NCBI GenBank assembly: GCA_024626585.1
Contig: JANKJI010000008.1
Span: 634,217-645,311, forward strand
Origin: Ginkgo biloba
Taxonomy: Eukaryota; Streptophyta; Ginkgoopsida; Ginkgoales; Ginkgoaceae
DNA: 11,095 nt
Direction: 5' to 3'
In this document: in pieces, positions 7,928 through 11,095 of the stretch
How the letters are laid out: every line of letters starts with the position of its first letter
Position numbering within the stretch: the first letter of the stretch is position 1
Position numbers and translations under genes: made by a program
Notes under the pieces: generated by a model
The model's input: the letters and a program-made list of their open reading frames with translations, nothing else
Databases searched by the model: none
What the model was told of the DNA's origin: nothing

Positions 7928-9383
7928 ATGGAACTTATATATAAATATGCTCATATTATGCCTTTTATTTTATTTTTAGCCTCTGTGCTAATAGGGTCGA
8001 GATTGTTCCTTTTTCTAGAGACAATCGAGAGTCGTTATCATATATGGAATCTTATTAGCATTTCCCCATTAATTACAACTATGCTTTTATCATCCAATAT
8101 GTTCTTGCATCAAATTATCAATGATCCTATTCACCAATATTTATGGTCATGGACCATTAATAATAAATTTTCCTTAGAGTTGGGCTATTTGATTGATCCA
8201 CTTACTTCCATTATGCCAGTACCAGTTACGATTATCGGAACCATGGTTATGATCTACAATGATAATCATATGTCTCATGACTAAGGATATTTGAGGTTCT
8301 TCTCTTCTTTTAGTATTTTCAATGCTTCTATGTTAGGACTAGTTATTAGTCCCAATCTATTACAAATCTATATTCTGTAGGAATTAGTAGGAATGTGTTC
8401 TTATTTATTAATAAGTTTCTATTTTACCCAAACTAGTGTAGCCAATGCCTATTAAAATGAATTTATAACTAATTGTGTAGGGGACTTCTGACTCTTATTA
8501 GGAATCCTAGTTTTTTTATTGGATAACAGGTAGTTTTAAATTTTGAGATTTATTGAAAATATTTAACAAATTGATAGCCCATGATGAAGTTATCTTATTT
8601 CTCACTACTATATGTTATTTTCTCTTATTTTTAGGTCCAATCACTAAATTTTTATATTTTCCACTTCATGTATAGTTACTTGATGCTATGGAGGGACCTA
8701 CTCCTATTTCATCCCTTATACGTGCTACTACTATCATAGTAGCATGATTTTTTCTCGTAGCTAGATTGTTCCCTCTTTTCAAAGCTCCACCTTTCATAAT
8801 GAATCTCATCTCTTGGATAGGTGGAATAACGAATCTATTAGGATCTACTATGGCTCTCGCTAAAAAAGATCTTAAAAGAGGTTTAGCTCATTCTACCATG
8901 TCTTAATTGGGTTATATGATGTAAAATTTAGGTATATATTTTCATCAAGTTTCTCGATTCTATCCGATTACACATGCCTATTCAATGATCAATTCTATGG
9001 AGCCTATTGTTGGATATTGTCCTAGTAGAAGTTAGAATATGGATCTTATGGGTGGTTTAAGAAAATATATGCCAATTACAGGAACAATTTTTCTCTTAAG
9101 TACACTTTCTCTTTGTGGTATTCCATATTTTTCTCATTTCTGGTCCAAAGATGAAATTCTCAGCGATAGTTGGTGATATTCACCCATTCTTGGAGGGATA
9201 GCTTGATTTATAATAGGATTAACTACATTTTACATGTCTTGTATATGTTTCCTTACTTTTGAAAGGGACTTCCACGCAAATTTATATCATTTATATAACA
9301 AATCTATTTCATTCTATCCAACTTTTATATGGGGAAAGAAAGAATTTGATACATTCACCAAAACTAGTATAAATTCCATATTA
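7928..9383 (+). pseudogene. ndhF: Plastid ndhF pseudogene, 3' truncated
   Basis: NdhF is the NuoL/ND5-like membrane subunit of the chloroplast NDH complex. The frame opens with [13 protein letters not shown] and keeps YLWSWTINN and [16 protein letters not shown]. Stops occur at 8282, 8378 (Trp TGG to TAG), 8453 and 8489; a net one-base insertion in the T run at 8510-8516 then moves the gene to another frame. It continues through FPLHV (stop for Trp, 8673), [21 protein letters not shown], a stop for Gln at 8904, [31 protein letters not shown] and FWSKDEIL, with further stops at 9174, 9204 and 9384. About ten codons (the ALLFLGSGS segment) are missing near 8985. Roughly 485 of about 740 codons are present and the last third is absent. 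One frameshift against many nonsense changes fits decay by deamination. Orientation matches rrn23, unlike the usual IRb-ndhF junction. Confidence 0.95.
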
Positions 9384-9503
9384 TAATTCCTAGGGAAAAA
9401 AAACTATTTGTTCAAAGAAGCATTTAAATTTTTGGAGAAGATGGAATGATTTGATAAATACAACACATGGATTAATGTGTATATTTATAGATTAACTAGA
9501 ATC
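9384..9503. other. Segment between truncated ndhF and right repeat arm
   Basis: About 120 AT-rich bases follow the last ndhF-like codons. The ndhF frame stays mostly open here (KKNYLFKEAFKFLEKME, then a TGA) but does not match the C-terminal third of NdhF that I know, such as the region ending in the last membrane helices. It may be a lineage-specific part of NdhF, or spacer between ndhF and the IR brought closer by a deletion. Confidence 0.35.
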
Positions 9504-9572
9504 TATTACACGACAAACAACGAGCCCTCTAGATCCTCTTAATCCACATTAATCAATGAATTGAAATGCTTT
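9504..9572 (-). repeat. Right arm of 69-bp inverted repeat (plastid IR end)
   Basis: The reverse complement of this segment aligns without gaps to 6580-6648. This arm keeps CpG at two places (CTCGTTG and GTCGTG on the - strand) where the left arm has CA. At 9573 the plastid similarity ends abruptly and gypsy integrase coding sequence begins. The rest of this second IR, which would run to trnN, is therefore missing. Confidence 0.85.
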
Positions 9573-11095
9573 GTGACAAAAATGTGTCCAAACATGAAGG
9601 AAAAATAATTTAGCTACTTGAGTTGCTAAAACCATCTTTGTGTAAGATATCAACACTTTCATCTTGCTAAATTGGTCTTCCACAACTAGAATGTAGTCAC
9701 TCCCTCACTATGTAGTAGGAAAACCTCCTAGGAAATCCATAGAGATAGATTCCTAAGGTCTCTCTATAACTAGCAATGGTTGGTACTTTTTTAGCTTCCT
9801 ATTGGAAGGCTTGGATATGTTGCACAAAGAATATGCTTTCACCATCTCAACATCCATCTTCATGTTTGAATAATAGAAATATAGCTACATATATGTAATA
9901 ATCTTCTTCATTCTAAAGTTCCCTACCATTTTAGAATGGTGTGCTTCTTGAATCAACTGTGGCCTATAACTATCACTAGGCATGCAAAATAGCCCCAATC
10001 TATAGAGAAGTCCATCCTTAAGGTGAAATTCCATAAATAATCCTCTTTGGATATATGAGGATGAATCAATTAATATATAGTAGCTTCATAGTCACTATAA
10101 CCAAATTATAATATCTTCCACTCTAGAAATTCGAAGCAAGAGGAATATAACACCTACAATAAAGAATAAACTAGTGGTCAACTCAAGAAATTTTCCACTA
10201 TGTTGGTGCTCCCCTTCTTGTACTTAATGATGATGTAATAATATTTTAAGTACCCCATCCACTTGACCATCCTATTGTCCTCCAACCTGAATTATAAATA
10301 AAAATGATGGAGTGGTTGATGATCTAAATAAATGATAGTTTCCTTCCCAAGGAGATAATGTTTCCAATGCTTCAAATATTGGACACTGACATACATCTCC
10401 TTTTGATAGGTGTTATACTTATGAACTATCTTTGGGAATGAATATGAATGATAGGCAACTAGTTTTCCCTACTGAGTCAATACTACTCCTAGCACATGCC
10501 CTAATGCATTTGCCTCCACCTCAAAAGGTAACTATAGAGTTAGCATGAAAAACACTAGTGTTTTGCATAGTTGATGCTTGAGAAAATTAAAATAATCCTA
10601 CTAATATATATCCCATACAAAGGCCCTCTTTTCCTTCATGATCTGATGAAGTGGATATGCAATCTCTGAGAATCCTTGCATAAAATTCCTATAGAAGTTA
10701 GATAGACCAAAGAAACTCCTCAAGTCATGTGTGTTGGTTAGTCTCCCTCAATCCCTTAAGGCCTCAATCTTCGAAGGATCCATCTGAAAATAATGATCAT
10801 CAATGATGAACCCTAAATACAAGACATTGTACATGGAAAAGTTACACTTCTCCATATTTTCCTATAAATCATGAGCTCTAAGCTTCTACAAAACTTGCTC
10901 AATGTGCCCCAAATGCTCCTCCTAAGATTGGCTAAAAATTAAAATATCATCCAAATAAATAATAATAAAATAATCGATAAAGGGACATAACACATCATTC
11001 ATGATTCTCATGAATGTGGTAGGTGCATTCGTTAAACTGAAAGGCATAACCAACCACTCAAAAAGACCCTACTTTGTCTTGAAGGTTGTCTTCCA
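9573..11095 (-). mobile_element. Ty3/gypsy retrotransposon pol remnant (RT, RNase H, integrase), truncated both ends
   Basis: Read on the - strand from the window edge, the frame gives the reverse-transcriptase segments [19 protein letters not shown] and IYLDDILIF, with the catalytic YLDD at 10946-10957 intact. It continues through YLGF and LRSFFGLSNFYRNF. RNase H follows: in FEVEANA the first catalytic Asp is replaced by Asn (10508-10510). VLTQ, GKLVAYHS, WKHYLLGKETII and a histidine triad-like DHQPL come next. In another frame the integrase zinc finger shows HHSKMVGNF and YSLC (9822-9833), whose first Cys is now Tyr. The core starts at SISMDFLGG (first catalytic Asp, 9735-9737) and ends near FFLHVWTHF at 9573-9605, before the second Asp. 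Many stops are CAG to TAG or TGG to TGA. The domain order RT-RNase H-integrase defines Ty3/gypsy. Gag, protease and LTRs are not in the window. Confidence 0.93.

Larger units (their letters stand above)
781..9572 (+). other. Nuclear plastid DNA insert (NUPT), IR to SSC to IR
   Basis: The order trnA intron and exon 2, rrn23, rrn4.5, rrn5, trnR-ACG, trnN-GUU (reverse), rpl32 (reverse), ndhF, IR end (inverted) is made only of plastid sequence. Spacers between the rRNA genes are recognisable too, so this is one DNA-level transfer rather than RNA copies. All parts carry many substitutions, mostly transitions removing C and G, and every protein gene is broken. The rRNA section keeps near-normal length (about 2.8 kb for rrn23), so indels are few. 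Large losses are confined to the SSC part: everything between the IR end and rpl32, the 3' end of rpl32, and the 3' third of ndhF. A nuclear location is inferred from the methylation-type decay and the gypsy neighbours; an old plastid insert in a mitochondrial genome is a less likely alternative. Confidence 0.9.

Noticed and set aside
7928-8284. A 118-codon intact small protein gene
   Set aside because: It is the N-terminal part of ndhF ended by a premature TAA; ndhF similarity continues directly after the stop.
8282-9206. RNA editing (U-to-C) could restore the ndhF stops, as in hornworts and ferns
   Set aside because: Stops replacing tryptophan (TAG at 8378 and 8673, TGA at 9204) cannot be repaired to Trp by U-to-C editing, and a frameshift and truncation remain.
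6649-9503. ndhF direction as a local inversion inside the insert
   Set aside because: rpl32 and ndhF keep their native relation, and the path IR-SSC-other IR gives this orientation without any inversion; a deletion is enough.
1-11095. The window as native plastid genome
   Set aside because: rRNA core elements are mutated, all protein genes are broken, and both sides are gypsy sequence.
1-11095. CRISPR array, tandem satellite or other periodic repeat
   Set aside because: No regularly spaced direct repeats were seen; only the 69-bp inverted pair and small hairpins stand out.

Overview
The window looks like seed-plant nuclear DNA. It holds a long, decayed insert of plastid DNA (a NUPT), about positions 781-9572, lying between remnants of Ty3/gypsy LTR retrotransposons. 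I found no intact protein-coding gene and no sign of a new system; the interest is in how the insert is built and has decayed. The plastid identity rests on recognising conserved sequences from memory, since no alignment could be run.

Layout. Positions 1-386 hold a very degraded gypsy pol remnant on the + strand (RNase H/integrase linker and integrase zinc finger). Positions 387-780 hold an unassigned segment with a TATA-like box, possibly part of an LTR. The plastid insert then follows the inverted-repeat (IR) gene order: 3' part of the trnA-UGC intron and its second exon, rrn23, rrn4.5, rrn5, trnR-ACG, and trnN-GUU on the opposite strand. About 690 bp past trnN the sequence switches abruptly into small-single-copy (SSC) DNA: a truncated rpl32 (- strand), the rpl32-ndhF spacer, and ndhF (+ strand) lacking its 3' third. 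A second, inverted copy of the IR end follows at 9504-9572. From 9573 to the end is a - strand gypsy pol remnant (reverse transcriptase, RNase H, integrase) that stops inside the integrase core.

How it fits together. Read left to right, the plastid part corresponds to a path from one IR, across its boundary, over a large SSC deletion, into rpl32 and ndhF, and out into the other IR. This explains why ndhF runs in the same direction as rrn23, and why a 69-bp inverted repeat flanks the rpl32-ndhF block. Most of the SSC expected between IR and rpl32 (normally ycf1, rps15, ndhH-A-I-G-E, psaC, ndhD, ccsA, trnL) is absent.

Decay. Premature stops in ndhF, rpl32 and the gypsy pol mostly look like C-to-T or G-to-A changes (CAA to TAA, TGG to TAG or TGA), and the rRNA genes have lost most CpG and many CNG sites. 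This is the usual mark of methylated nuclear DNA. Retained ndhF argues against Pinaceae and gnetophytes, whose plastids lack ndh genes. Two IR copies and no visible ycf1 start after trnN would suit a cycad or Ginkgo-like plastome, but this placement is a weak inference.
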